NCBI GenBank assembly: GCA_035541855.1
Contig: DATKMM010000033.1
Coordinates: 1-6,677, forward strand
Reading direction: 5' to 3'
DNA from: JAJXYP01 sp035541855
GTDB lineage: Bacteria; Patescibacteriota; Minisyncoccia; UBA6257; 2-01-FULL-56-20
Length of the DNA stretch: 6,677 nt
Shown here: piece after piece, positions 1 to 4,691 of the stretch
How the letters are laid out: the number at the start of each line of letters is the position of its first letter
How positions within the stretch are numbered: position 1 is the stretch's first letter
Position numbers and translations under genes: made by a program
Notes under the pieces: model-generated
What the model saw: only the letters and a program-made list of their open reading frames with translations
Told to the model about the DNA's origin: nothing
The model's database searches: none

Positions 1-26
1 CGCATATTTTGTTATGTTTTCTCATC

Positions 27-52
27 CGGATATACAATCGTCTGTATATCCG
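27..52. repeat. perfect 10-bp inverted repeat (hairpin)
   Basis: The arms CGGATATACA (27-36) and TGTATATCCG (43-52) are exact reverse complements around a 6-base loop. No T-run follows on the + strand, so it does not look like a + strand intrinsic terminator. It lies in AT-rich sequence left of the GloVer remnant. It could be an operator, an RNA hairpin or an old element end; the sequence does not decide. Confidence 0.6.
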
Positions 53-62
53 AAAGTCAATG

Positions 63-101
63 CAATCGAAATAGCTCGATGGATTCTAGCTTTTTCGATT
101 G
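63..101. repeat. imperfect 14-bp inverted repeat (hairpin)
   Basis: The arms CAATCGAAATAGCT (63-76) and AGCTTTTTCGATTG (88-101) pair at 13 of 14 positions around an 11-base loop. This second hairpin starts 10 bases after the first. It does not code for anything I can recognise, and no T-run follows the right arm. Function unknown. Confidence 0.55.
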
Positions 102-141
102 TGTTGGCTCCTCAAAAAACACACCGATTTTTCCTTAACTC

Positions 142-351
142 GGATATGGTATGATCTTCCATCTTGCGTGGAACGGGTCCGGCTTCGTCGATGCGTACAA
201 CTTCAAGAACGGGCCGATCTTCACCGGTGACGGGGCCTATCCATACTCCCTCATCATGGGTAAGGATGGAAACCTGTACGGCACCACCTTCGGCGGCCCG
301 ACGATCGGTGAAAACGGCGGGACGATCTTCATGTTCACGCCGGGAAGTTAG
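142..351 (+). pseudogene. 3' remnant of a GloVer-repeat protein
   Basis: The reading frame encodes about one and a half copies of the GloVer tandem repeat (TIGR03803-like; consensus roughly a GSDGNLYGTT block, then GTVFKLTP). Visible blocks are GYGMIFHL at the left end, then MGKDGNLYGTTFGG and GGTIFMFTPGS before the TAG at 349-351. The first methionine codon is at 151, but repeat-like residues (LGYG) already begin at 139-150, directly after an in-frame TAA at 136-138. So the open frame from 151 looks like the tail of a longer repeat protein whose front part is gone. No convincing ribosome-binding site precedes ATG 151. GloVer proteins are usually long, often surface-associated and of unknown function. 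The alternative is a genuine 66-residue gene. An intrinsic terminator follows 13 bases after the stop, as for an intact gene end. Confidence 0.6.
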
Positions 352-364
352 CCGTAAGGATATT

Positions 365-401
365 CCCCGCCCAGCGCACCATGCTGCGGCGGGGATTTTT
401 T
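365..401 (+). terminator. intrinsic terminator after the GloVer remnant
   Basis: The stem CCCCGCC (365-371) with GGCGGGG (388-394) extends inward by CAGC/GCTG past one bulged C at 387, with loop 376-382. A TTTTTT run (396-401) follows after one A. Classic Rho-independent layout on the + strand. Confidence 0.85.
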
Positions 402-625
402 ATAAATCATGGCATCCGCCCGTCATTTCTTTGAATTCCAAATAGGGTTGGGTAGAAAATGGACAGAAGTCTTGGAGAGCTTCACGTCTCCGCCGACTCC
501 CTTCCCGAGGGATTGAACGGTATGCCTCCTCTGTCAGGTAGTTCCCGGCCAGCGAGCATTCGCTGGCTTTTTCTTATGAATTTGGCGCGAAACGGATCGT
601 CGGCTGCTTTTTTGTCGCAAATTGA
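402..625 (+). other. gene-poor stretch between two terminators; possible small RNA
   Basis: No convincing protein gene is seen. A 56-codon open frame (459-629) has no Shine-Dalgarno and runs straight through the terminator at 548-575, so I do not call it. A weak promoter-like pair, TTGAAT (431-436) and TAGAAA (453-458) 16 bases apart, would start a transcript of about 110 bases ending at that terminator, which would fit a small RNA. The promoter matches are only 4/6 each. A 13-base string at 601-613 (CGGCTGCTTTTTT) is identical to the right arm and T-run of the terminator at 1342-1354, but lacks a pairing left arm here. Confidence 0.3.
548..575 (+). terminator. intrinsic terminator, upstream gene not identified
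   Basis: A perfect 8-bp stem, GCCAGCGA (548-555) with TCGCTGGC (560-567), has a 4-base GCAT loop and is followed by TTTTTCTT (568-575). It implies a transcript coming from the left; either a small RNA starting near 460 or readthrough from the GloVer unit. Confidence 0.8.
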
Positions 626-654
626 TTGACGTCGTCAAACGATTTTGCTAGAGT
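626..654 (+). promoter_or_regulatory. promoter of the 675-1286 unit, -35 within a palindrome
   Basis: The -35 TTGACG (626-631) and -10 TAGAGT (649-654) are 17 bases apart, and TGC directly before the -10 gives an extended -10 (TGnTAGAGT). The -35 is the left half of a perfect 13-bp palindrome, TTGACGTCGTCAA (626-638). A repressor dimer there would block polymerase. Transcription would start near 661, just before the ribosome-binding site. Confidence 0.65.
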
Positions 655-674
655 TGGCTGCAGAGAGGTGGTAA

Positions 675-956
675 ATGTTTAAAAGGTTTAACGTTAAAAT
701 CAGCAAGGAGGATGTTCTTCAGATGCCGTCCTTCGAATTGGTAGCGGGATTCGCATTCGGTAAGCTCGTTTGGCTGATGTTACTTTTAGCATCCATCGGA
801 TGCGTGACTTCAGCTATTTTCCATAGCACATTCTTTCCTGGCATTCCCGTCTGGGCATTCGCCATAGGGGCAACCGTGCTGGGAATGTTCAGTTTCCTCA
901 TCTGGGCGCTCCTCCACGTGTTGAGGAAAGCTATTGAGACGGCCTTGCGGACCTGA
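675..956 (+). CDS. small two-helix membrane protein, unknown function
   Basis: 93 residues. A polar, basic N-terminus (MFKRFNVKISKED) is followed by two hydrophobic stretches, about residues 30-50 and 58-83, joined by a short HSTFFPG turn. The C-terminus carries K/R residues (VLRKAIETALRT). This fits a helical hairpin with both ends in the cytoplasm by the positive-inside rule. There is no cleavable signal peptide and I recognise no family motif. ATG 675 is supported by the purine-rich GAGAGGTGG (663-671) and by the promoter at 626-654. The next gene begins 36 bases after the TGA with no terminator between, so the two are probably cotranscribed. Base composition is AT-richer than the ribosomal operon downstream. 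A real gene is likely because promoter, ribosome-binding site and two-helix pattern agree; its role is unknown. Confidence 0.7.
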   Translation: MFKRFNVKISKEDVLQMPSFELVAGFAFGKLVWLMLLLASIGCVTSAIFHSTFFPGIPVWAFAIGATVLGMFSFLIWALLHVLRKAIETALRT

Positions 957-983
957 ACGACGTTATTCTCTTGAGTAGATTTT

Positions 984-988
984 GGAGG
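984..988 (+). promoter_or_regulatory. Shine-Dalgarno GGAGG deciding the start at 993
   Basis: GGAGG at 984-988 lies four bases before ATG 993 and favours it over the second in-frame ATG at 1002. Confidence 0.7.
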
Positions 989-992
989 CAAT

Positions 993-1286
993 ATGAAAGT
1001 GATGGCGGAACTGAATAAATTGACCTATGCCGTACAACACTCGCCGAACTGCCCGTCTCCGTTTCTCGTGCGTCTGGTCGGTCGATGGCAAGGGGTTCTT
1101 GATTACAAACTGGCGAGTGAAACAAAAGACATCTGCGGATACGGAACTACGCTGCGGCAGGCTGCAAGGATGGCCCTGAAAGCTAGAGCGGAACAAGCGT
1201 CGGCTTACGACGCGCATCGTGCCATTCGGCAGCTCGAAAGGGTATTGCCCGGCATTACTGCGAGAGCTTCGTTTCCCCGGGACTGA
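993..1286 (+). CDS. hypothetical small soluble protein
   Basis: 97 residues with no membrane segment. The first half looks like beta strands (LTYAVQHSP, then PFLVRLVGRWQGVLDYK); the second half is helical and rich in Ala/Arg (TTLRQAARMALKARAEQ, then AYDAHRAIRQLERV). A strand-strand-strand-helix order with GYGTTLRQAARMALKA loosely recalls HicB-type antitoxin folds (a GxTLEEALxN-like turn into a helix), but the match is too weak to name and no HicA-like partner lies next to it. It is the second gene of the unit that starts with the membrane protein at 675, and it ends 30 bases before an intrinsic terminator. Its start is set by GGAGG at 984-988. Function unknown. Confidence 0.7.
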   Translation: MKVMAELNKLTYAVQHSPNCPSPFLVRLVGRWQGVLDYKLASETKDICGYGTTLRQAARMALKARAEQASAYDAHRAIRQLERVLPGITARASFPRD

Positions 1287-1316
1287 ATCGGTACGAGTCA
1301 CTTTCGGATCCATTTT

Positions 1317-1354
1317 AGCAGCCGCAACCCCACCCGGGCGCCGGCTGCTTTTTT
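1317..1354 (+). terminator. intrinsic terminator of the 675-1286 unit
   Basis: A perfect 8-bp stem, AGCAGCCG (1317-1324) with CGGCTGCT (1342-1349), has a 17-base C-rich loop and continues into TTTTT (1350-1354). The right arm and T-run share 13 identical bases with 601-613. Confidence 0.85.
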
Positions 1355-1399
1355 CATTGCCAAGACTTCCCCGCAGGTCCGGGCTTGGACGGGAATATT

Positions 1400-1426
1400 T
1401 TGACAACGCGGCCGATCATGTATAGT
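1400..1426 (+). promoter_or_regulatory. promoter of the 1459 gene
   Basis: A perfect -35 TTGACA (1400-1405) is followed after 15 bases by TATAGT (1421-1426, 5/6 match to TATAAT). The spacer is two bases shorter than the ideal 17, so strength may be moderate. It sits between the terminator at 1317-1354 and the ribosome-binding site at 1447-1453. Confidence 0.6.
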
Positions 1427-1458
1427 CTATATCCAGAAGTTTTGAGAAGGGAGACGAA

Positions 1459-2064
1459 ATGCAAAAATTGAAATGGCTGTTCGCCGGCATCGTTGCGGTG
1501 ATGGCCTGCCTCATTTTCTGCTTGCCAGAGCTGGGGGTGAGCGCCCTCTTGGTCGGCCTGATGGTGAAGGGTCATCAAGAACAGGTCAAGTGGCAACAGC
1601 GCGAACCGCAGGACAGGGCGGACTTTGAAAGAGCTTTCCAGGTGCCCGCCATTGAGCGGGCGGATCAGGCTGGTTTTACCGACGCCGAATATCAAGCGTC
1701 TCAGATCAGGCGGGTGAAAATTGCGCACGTTCTGTTGGTCGAGGCTCAGCAGATTCTTTACCGGGAGCAAGAGCTCCATCGCCTTGAGCATACTGACGAA
1801 GGTTCAGGTTATCAGGAGCAAGTGGCGCAAGCTGCAATCGTAAGGAAAAAGCTCGATGAAGCCACGACGAAGTTCGCAACGGACGTGCGTCTTGCGAAAC
1901 GATTTGACTACACCGGCCTATACGACGACATCGATGAACAGTTCGAGCTTGGGCACGGCATGGACGGCGCATTCTGCTTTGTGGTAAACAGGCTTAAGGA
2001 CCAAGACCTCTCCGGATTTCCGTTCACCAAGAACCTATCCGGGCCTCCTGGCTGCGTCGAATAA
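1459..2064 (+). CDS. membrane-anchored helical protein, unknown function
   Basis: 201 residues. KLKW precedes one long hydrophobic stretch (about residues 6-36), which fits an uncleaved signal anchor, or a poor signal peptide since two Cys (17, 21) lie inside it without a clear lipobox. Residues 37-150 are charged and helix-prone, rich in Gln, Glu, Arg and Ala (QEQVKWQQREPQDRADFERAF, about 40-60; VEAQQILYREQELHRLE, about 94-110), suggesting a short coiled coil outside the membrane. The C-terminal 50 residues hold FDYTGLYDDIDEQFELG and a Gly/Pro-containing tail. I recognise no family. ATG 1459 is backed by AAGGGAG (1447-1453) five bases upstream, by the promoter at 1400-1426, and by a terminator 26 bases after the TAA. 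It stands alone as a monocistronic unit. Confidence 0.75.
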   Translation: MQKLKWLFAGIVAVMACLIFCLPELGVSALLVGLMVKGHQEQVKWQQREPQDRADFERAFQVPAIERADQAGFTDAEYQASQIRRVKIAHVLLVEAQQILYREQELHRLEHTDEGSGYQEQVAQAAIVRKKLDEATTKFATDVRLAKRFDYTGLYDDIDEQFELGHGMDGAFCFVVNRLKDQDLSGFPFTKNLSGPPGCVE

Positions 2065-2090
2065 CCGTTTCCTGCCGTTCAATGTAGATT

Positions 2091-2124
2091 GGCGCACGCG
2101 AGAACTTTCCGCGCGCGCCTTTTT
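2091..2124 (+). terminator. intrinsic terminator after the 1459 gene
   Basis: The arms GGCGCACGCG (2091-2100) and CGCGCGCGCC (2110-2119) pair at 9 of 10 positions (one A-C mismatch) around a 9-base loop, followed by TTTTT (2120-2124). Confidence 0.8.
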
Positions 2125-2125
2125 G

Positions 2126-2158
2126 TGTTATCTTGGCGATAGTTCTCAACCTGAGAAC
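2126..2158 (+). promoter_or_regulatory. weak extended -10 and a 7-bp dyad before the 2170 gene
   Basis: TGTTATCTT (2126-2134) fits an extended -10 (TGnTATCTT), though the matching -35 position holds only TTTCCG (2106-2111). The expected start site is near 2141. From 2142 a perfect dyad, GTTCTCA-acc-TGAGAAC (2142-2158), ends two bases before the Shine-Dalgarno, so it would form a hairpin at the 5' end of the transcript or serve as an operator. The 13-base GCGATAGTTCTCA (2136-2148) recurs inside the coding region at 2209-2221. Confidence 0.4.
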
Positions 2159-2160
2159 GT

Positions 2161-2164
2161 GGAG
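2161..2164 (+). promoter_or_regulatory. Shine-Dalgarno GGAG choosing ATG 2170
   Basis: GGAG (2161-2164) is five bases before ATG 2170. The in-frame GTG at 2164 would overlap this site, so 2170 is the better start. Confidence 0.65.
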
Positions 2165-2169
2165 TGGCT

Positions 2170-2649
2170 ATGACCATATCGAATCGGGCGCTTGTCATCG
2201 CGCCGTTCGCGATAGTTCTCATCTGCGCGGTTCTGCCGTTGCCCCAGCCCGAGCCGCGTTCGTGGCTTGTCGGATGGCCTTCATGCCCGGGATGCGACCG
2301 GGCGGTATGGCAGTCCTATGCCATCGCGGGGTGGGGGAGCGTGCTGATGATGCTTCTCTTTCTCGCGACCGTGCTCAAGCTCGTCCTCGTCCTCGCGATC
2401 GGCGAGCTGCCTGATAGCATACTCTTCAGGTGGATCGTGCCGGTCCTCTGGGTCATCTTCTTCGCTCTCGCGGCGTATTCGGGGGCCTCTGCCGTCCAGC
2501 AGGGGATCGTCTGGACCGCCTACGATTCCGTGTCGCTCATCCCATTCATCGGGTTCGCGGCGGTGGATTTTACCTTCGTATGGAAGATCCGCAGGCGCCG
2601 CCTGCGGTTCGCGGGCACGGAGCGGAGATTTATGCCCGGCACCCGCTAG
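2170..2649 (+). CDS. four-helix membrane protein with external CPGC motif
   Basis: 159 residues from ATG 2170. Hydrophobic segments lie at about 7-24, 50-78, 84-107 and 118-138, followed by a basic tail (KIRRRRLRF, 139-147). Arg6, the basic tail and the short middle loop suggest both ends are cytoplasmic, which puts the first loop outside. That loop contains WPSCPGCD (Cys39, Cys42), a CxxC pair. Four helices with a CxxC in the first outer loop recall DsbB-type disulfide oxidases, but the second outer loop (about 108-117) lacks the Cys pair that DsbB uses, so this stays a hint. Metal binding is another option. The gene is alone in its unit: a possible hairpin leader lies before it and a terminator 32 bases after the TAG. 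It is clearly GC-rich, closer to the operon than to the genes on its left. Confidence 0.75.
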   Translation: MTISNRALVIAPFAIVLICAVLPLPQPEPRSWLVGWPSCPGCDRAVWQSYAIAGWGSVLMMLLFLATVLKLVLVLAIGELPDSILFRWIVPVLWVIFFALAAYSGASAVQQGIVWTAYDSVSLIPFIGFAAVDFTFVWKIRRRRLRFAGTERRFMPGTR

Positions 2650-2681
2650 CTTGGCGGACCTGGGATCCGTTGGTTCTCATC

Positions 2682-2714
2682 AGCCGGTGGCCCTTCCAGC
2701 CCCCGGCTTTTTTT
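2682..2714 (+). terminator. intrinsic terminator before the ribosomal operon
   Basis: The arms AGCCGGTGG (2682-2690) and CCCCCGGCT (2700-2708) pair at 8 of 9 positions around a 9-base loop, then a T-run through 2714. It insulates the operon promoter, 19 bases further on, from upstream transcription. Confidence 0.85.
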
Positions 2715-2726
2715 ATCCGGCGGTGC

Positions 2727-2762
2727 GGCCGTTTGACAAAAAACGGCCTTCTCGGCTATAAT
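2727..2762 (+). promoter_or_regulatory. consensus promoter of the infA-rpsI operon with palindromic -35
   Basis: TTGACA (2733-2738) and TATAAT (2757-2762) are both perfect sigma70-type hexamers with an 18-base spacer. This is the best promoter in the window, as expected for ribosomal genes, with a start near 2769. An exact 8-bp inverted repeat, GGCCGTTT (2727-2734) and AAACGGCC (2741-2748) around a 6-base centre, straddles the -35 hexamer and may be an operator. Confidence 0.9.
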
Positions 2763-2777
2763 GCCTCTATCGCGGTT

Positions 2778-2819
2778 ATGCCATCTTTAACCATGTTTCG
2801 CCGGAAGAATTCCGCATGA
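2778..2819 (+). CDS. possible 13-codon leader peptide overlapping infA start
   Basis: The predicted operon leader contains ATG 2778 opening a 13-codon frame (MPSLTMFRRKNSA) whose TGA (2817-2819) overlaps the infA ATG as ATGA. An internal ATG at 2793 has the same ACC-ATG context seen at several operon genes. It could couple translation into infA, which has only a weak GGAAG (2803-2807). It could also be chance: there is no Shine-Dalgarno for it and no codon run typical of attenuation. Confidence 0.25.
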   Translation: MPSLTMFRRKNSA

Positions 2820-3031
2820 GGCCGAAAGACATTCCGGCAAAGGAAGGGGTGGTTATGGAAGCCCTGCCGGGGCTCATGTTCCGCGTGAAAATGCCGGGCC
2901 GGGAGGACCTTCTCCTCGCGCATCTCGCGGGGAAAATGAAGATCAACAACATCCGCGTGCTGCCCGGCGACCGCGTGCTCGTCGAGATGAGCCCTGACGG
3001 CGGCCGCGGAAGGATCATCCGGCGCCTGTAG
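2816..3031 (+). CDS. infA: translation initiation factor IF-1
   Basis: 71 residues, one OB-fold. IF-1 binds the 30S A site with IF-2 and IF-3 and directs the initiator tRNA to the P site. The typical sequence run is visible: EGVVMEALPGLMFRVKM (10-26), LLAHLAGKMKINNIRVLPGD (33-52), VEMSP then RGRIIRRL at the end. Compared with the usual SPYDLTRGRI, the loop before RGRI is one residue shorter (SPDGGRGRI), giving 71 rather than 72 residues. ATG 2816 matches the family start; a weak GGAAG lies eight bases upstream. It is the first main gene after the operon promoter. In many bacteria infA follows secY, adk and map; here the unit starts afresh behind unrelated genes. It is the only operon gene ending in TAG; the others end in TAA. 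Confidence 0.95.
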   Translation: MRPKDIPAKEGVVMEALPGLMFRVKMPGREDLLLAHLAGKMKINNIRVLPGDRVLVEMSPDGGRGRIIRRL

Positions 3032-3055
3032 ACCGGCGCCTGCCATGAAAACAAA

Positions 3056-3172
3056 ATGAAAGTACGAAGCTCCATCAAGAAAATTTGCGCCGGCTGCCAG
3101 GTCGTGAAGCGCGGCGGCAAGCTTTATGTTGTCTGCAAAAAGAATCCCAAGCATAAACAGCGGCAGGGCTAA
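3056..3172 (+). CDS. rpmJ: 50S ribosomal protein L36
   Basis: 38 residues, MKVRSSIKKICAGC at the N-terminus and NPKHKQRQG at the end, both diagnostic of L36. Cys11, Cys14, Cys27 and His33 form the C-x2-C...C-x5-H zinc site, so this is the zinc-binding form with the same length and spacing as the E. coli protein. L36 binds 23S rRNA in the large subunit. It lies 24 bases after infA and 10 bases before rpsM, the usual position. No Shine-Dalgarno is visible. A four-codon frame, ATG AAA ACA AAA TGA, starts at 3045 and ends overlapping the rpmJ ATG (ATGA at 3056-3059). Confidence 0.95.
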   Translation: MKVRSSIKKICAGCQVVKRGGKLYVVCKKNPKHKQRQG

Positions 3173-3182
3173 CCTAACCATC

Positions 3183-3566
3183 ATGCGTATCTTCGGCGTC
3201 AACATTCCGGACAATAAGAGGATCGAGATCGCGCTTACTTACGTGTATGGCGTTGGCCGCACGGTGAGCAACCGGGCGCTGGTTGCCGCGAAGGTGGATG
3301 GCGACAAGCGGGCGAAGGAACTGACCGCCGACGAGATCCTGCGCATCCAGAACTGGCTCGAGAAGAATTTTCCGGTGGAAGGCGAGCTGCGCCAGCGGAT
3401 CCGGGCGAACATCAACCGCCTGAAGGACCTGAAGACCTACCGCGGCAACCGCCACGCGCGCCGGCTCCCGGTGCGGGGACAGCGGACGCGGACGAACTCG
3501 CGCACGGTGCGCGGCAATGTCCGCAAGACGGCCGGCAGCGGAAAACGTAAAGTCGACCTGAAGTAA
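3183..3566 (+). CDS. rpsM: 30S ribosomal protein S13
   Basis: 127 residues. S13 sits in the 30S head, contacts the P-site tRNA and forms bridges to the large subunit. Signatures are MRIFGVNIPDNKRIEIALTY at the start, the helix-hairpin-helix-like YGVGRTVSN (22-30), TYRGNRHARRLPVRGQRTRT (85-104), and a basic tail ending KRKVDLK. An earlier in-frame ATG at 3126 is inside rpmJ and would add 19 residues foreign to the family, so ATG 3183 is chosen; it matches the normal MARIAGV start. The upstream sequence CTAACCATC has no Shine-Dalgarno. In E. coli, S4 represses the alpha operon at a pseudoknot before rpsM; the 10-base gap here leaves no room for a separate leader of that kind. Confidence 0.95.
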   Translation: MRIFGVNIPDNKRIEIALTYVYGVGRTVSNRALVAAKVDGDKRAKELTADEILRIQNWLEKNFPVEGELRQRIRANINRLKDLKTYRGNRHARRLPVRGQRTRTNSRTVRGNVRKTAGSGKRKVDLK

Positions 3567-3582
3567 CGACCAACGCGATACC

Positions 3583-4035
3583 ATGGGAAAGAAAAAAGTA
3601 ACAACGCAATCGGGAGAGGCCACCCCCAAAGAGCAGGGTGCCGTTCAGGCGCCGGCCGCGAAACCGTCCGGCGGCAGGAAGGCGAAGCGCGTCCAGCAGG
3701 GGAAGGTTTACGTGAACGCTTCCTATAACAACACTGTCATCACGGTGACGGACGACCGCGGCAACGTGATCGCCTGGGCGTCGGCCGGTTCGCTCGGTTT
3801 CGGCGGTCCGCGCAAGGCGACCCCGTTCGCGGCGCAGAAGATCATCGCGGCGCTCGCGGAGAAGCTCCAGGGCAACGGCCCGCAGGACATAGAGATCATC
3901 GTGAAGGGCATCGGCTCCGGCCGCGACTCGGCCATCCGCTCGCTCATCAATCACGGGTTCAACATCCTCTCTATTAAAGACGCCACCCCCGTCCCGCATA
4001 ACGGCCCGCGGCCGCCAAAGGTCCGCCGCGTATAA
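3583..4035 (+). CDS. rpsK: 30S ribosomal protein S11
   Basis: 150 residues. S11 is on the 30S platform near the mRNA exit and the E site. The core is canonical: KVYVNASYNNTVITVTDDRG (41-60), SLGFGGPRKATPFAAQ (70-85), VKGIGSGRDSAIRSL (107-121), TPVPHNGPRPPK (135-146). The Asn-Gly of PHNG (140-141), which is isomerised to isoaspartate in E. coli S11, is kept; the usual Cys after it is Pro. The N-terminus is about 20 residues longer than in E. coli and is a low-complexity stretch of Lys, Ala, Gln and Pro (residues 1-38), probably disordered. The start follows GCGATACC with no Shine-Dalgarno. It is 16 bases after rpsM and 12 before rpsD. Confidence 0.95.
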   Translation: MGKKKVTTQSGEATPKEQGAVQAPAAKPSGGRKAKRVQQGKVYVNASYNNTVITVTDDRGNVIAWASAGSLGFGGPRKATPFAAQKIIAALAEKLQGNGPQDIEIIVKGIGSGRDSAIRSLINHGFNILSIKDATPVPHNGPRPPKVRRV

Positions 4036-4047
4036 ACCACTATCACT

Positions 4048-4665
4048 ATGACCGGACCTAAAGAAAAAAGAGAGCGCGCGCTCGGCATGCACCTGGGACT
4101 TAAAGGGGACCGTTCGATGTCGCCGAAATCGGCGCTCGTGCGCAAACCGTACAAGCCCGGCGTGCACGGCCCGAACGGCCGCATACGGGCGCTTTCCGAA
4201 TTCGGCCTCCAGCTCCGCGAGAAGAGCAAGTTCAAGCTGACCTACGGCGTGGACGAGACCAACCTGAAGCGCCTTTACGGGCTCGCCCAGAAAGCGAAGG
4301 GCTCGACCGGCGCGAAGCTGCTCGAATTGCTTGAGCGGCGTCTCGACAACGTCGTCTACCGCCTCGGTTTTACGCCGTCGCGCCTCGCCGCCCGCCAGCT
4401 CGTGCTCCACGGGCACCTCGCCGTGAACGGCCGGAAGGTCACGTCGCCGGGCTATTCGGTCCGCAAGGACGACGTGATCGCCGTGCGCGGGACCTCTGCC
4501 GCCAAGAAGCACATCACGGGCCGGAAGGAGGCCATGAAGCAATACGACGTGCCGGCTTGGCTCGCGCTTACGCCGGACAAGATGGAGGGCCGCGTCCTCG
4601 GGGCGCCGTCCGACCTCAACCCGCCATTTGAAATAAGTCTATTGGTCGAATCATTCAGCAAATAA
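4048..4665 (+). CDS. rpsD: 30S ribosomal protein S4
   Basis: 205 residues. S4 is a primary 16S rRNA-binding protein that nucleates 30S assembly and lines the mRNA entry channel. Landmarks: RKPYKPGVHG (32-41), LSEFGLQLREKSKFKLTYGV (49-68), the S4 RNA-binding domain at about 97-146 (RRLDNVVYRLGFTPSRLAAR, then HGHLAVNGRKV), VPAWLALTPDKMEGRVL (168-184), and the ending LLVESFSK. The family's usual start MARYTGPKCRLCRR is here MTGPKEKRERALG, so the zinc cysteines are absent (the C-minus form). An upstream extension is not possible because the frame closes at the rpsK stop 12 bases before. In some bacteria S4 also autoregulates this operon; I see no matching site. The last codons and the following spacer are unusually AT-rich for this operon. 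Confidence 0.95.
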   Translation: MTGPKEKRERALGMHLGLKGDRSMSPKSALVRKPYKPGVHGPNGRIRALSEFGLQLREKSKFKLTYGVDETNLKRLYGLAQKAKGSTGAKLLELLERRLDNVVYRLGFTPSRLAARQLVLHGHLAVNGRKVTSPGYSVRKDDVIAVRGTSAAKKHITGRKEAMKQYDVPAWLALTPDKMEGRVLGAPSDLNPPFEISLLVESFSK

Positions 4666-4691
4666 TTAATAATTAATAAACTTTTCATACC

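Noticed and set aside
601..613. CGGCTGCTTTTTT as another terminator
   Set aside because: It equals the right arm and T-run of the terminator at 1342-1354, but no adequate pairing left arm lies upstream.
459..629. 56-codon open frame starting MDRSLGELHV
   Set aside because: It has no Shine-Dalgarno, runs through the terminator at 548-575, and matches nothing I know.
993..1286. HicB-like antitoxin
   Set aside because: Only a loose fold-level resemblance; there is no HicA-like double-stranded-RNA-binding toxin beside it, and the neighbour is a membrane protein.
2430..2819. + strand open frame reaching the infA start
   Set aside because: It overlaps the membrane protein gene in another frame, crosses a terminator and the operon promoter, and looks Arg/Gly-rich by composition alone. 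Only its last 13 codons are considered as a possible leader.
3126..3182. Earlier in-frame ATG for S13 at 3126
   Set aside because: It lies inside rpmJ and adds residues not found in S13; MRIFGVNIP at 3183 matches the family start.
3412..4542. Long open frame on the - strand (376 codons), with others at 4452-5471 and 5472-6611
   Set aside because: They lie opposite well-conserved ribosomal genes in GC-rich DNA, where third-position bias opens antisense frames. Their translations are Arg/Ala/Leu/His-rich without recognisable domains.
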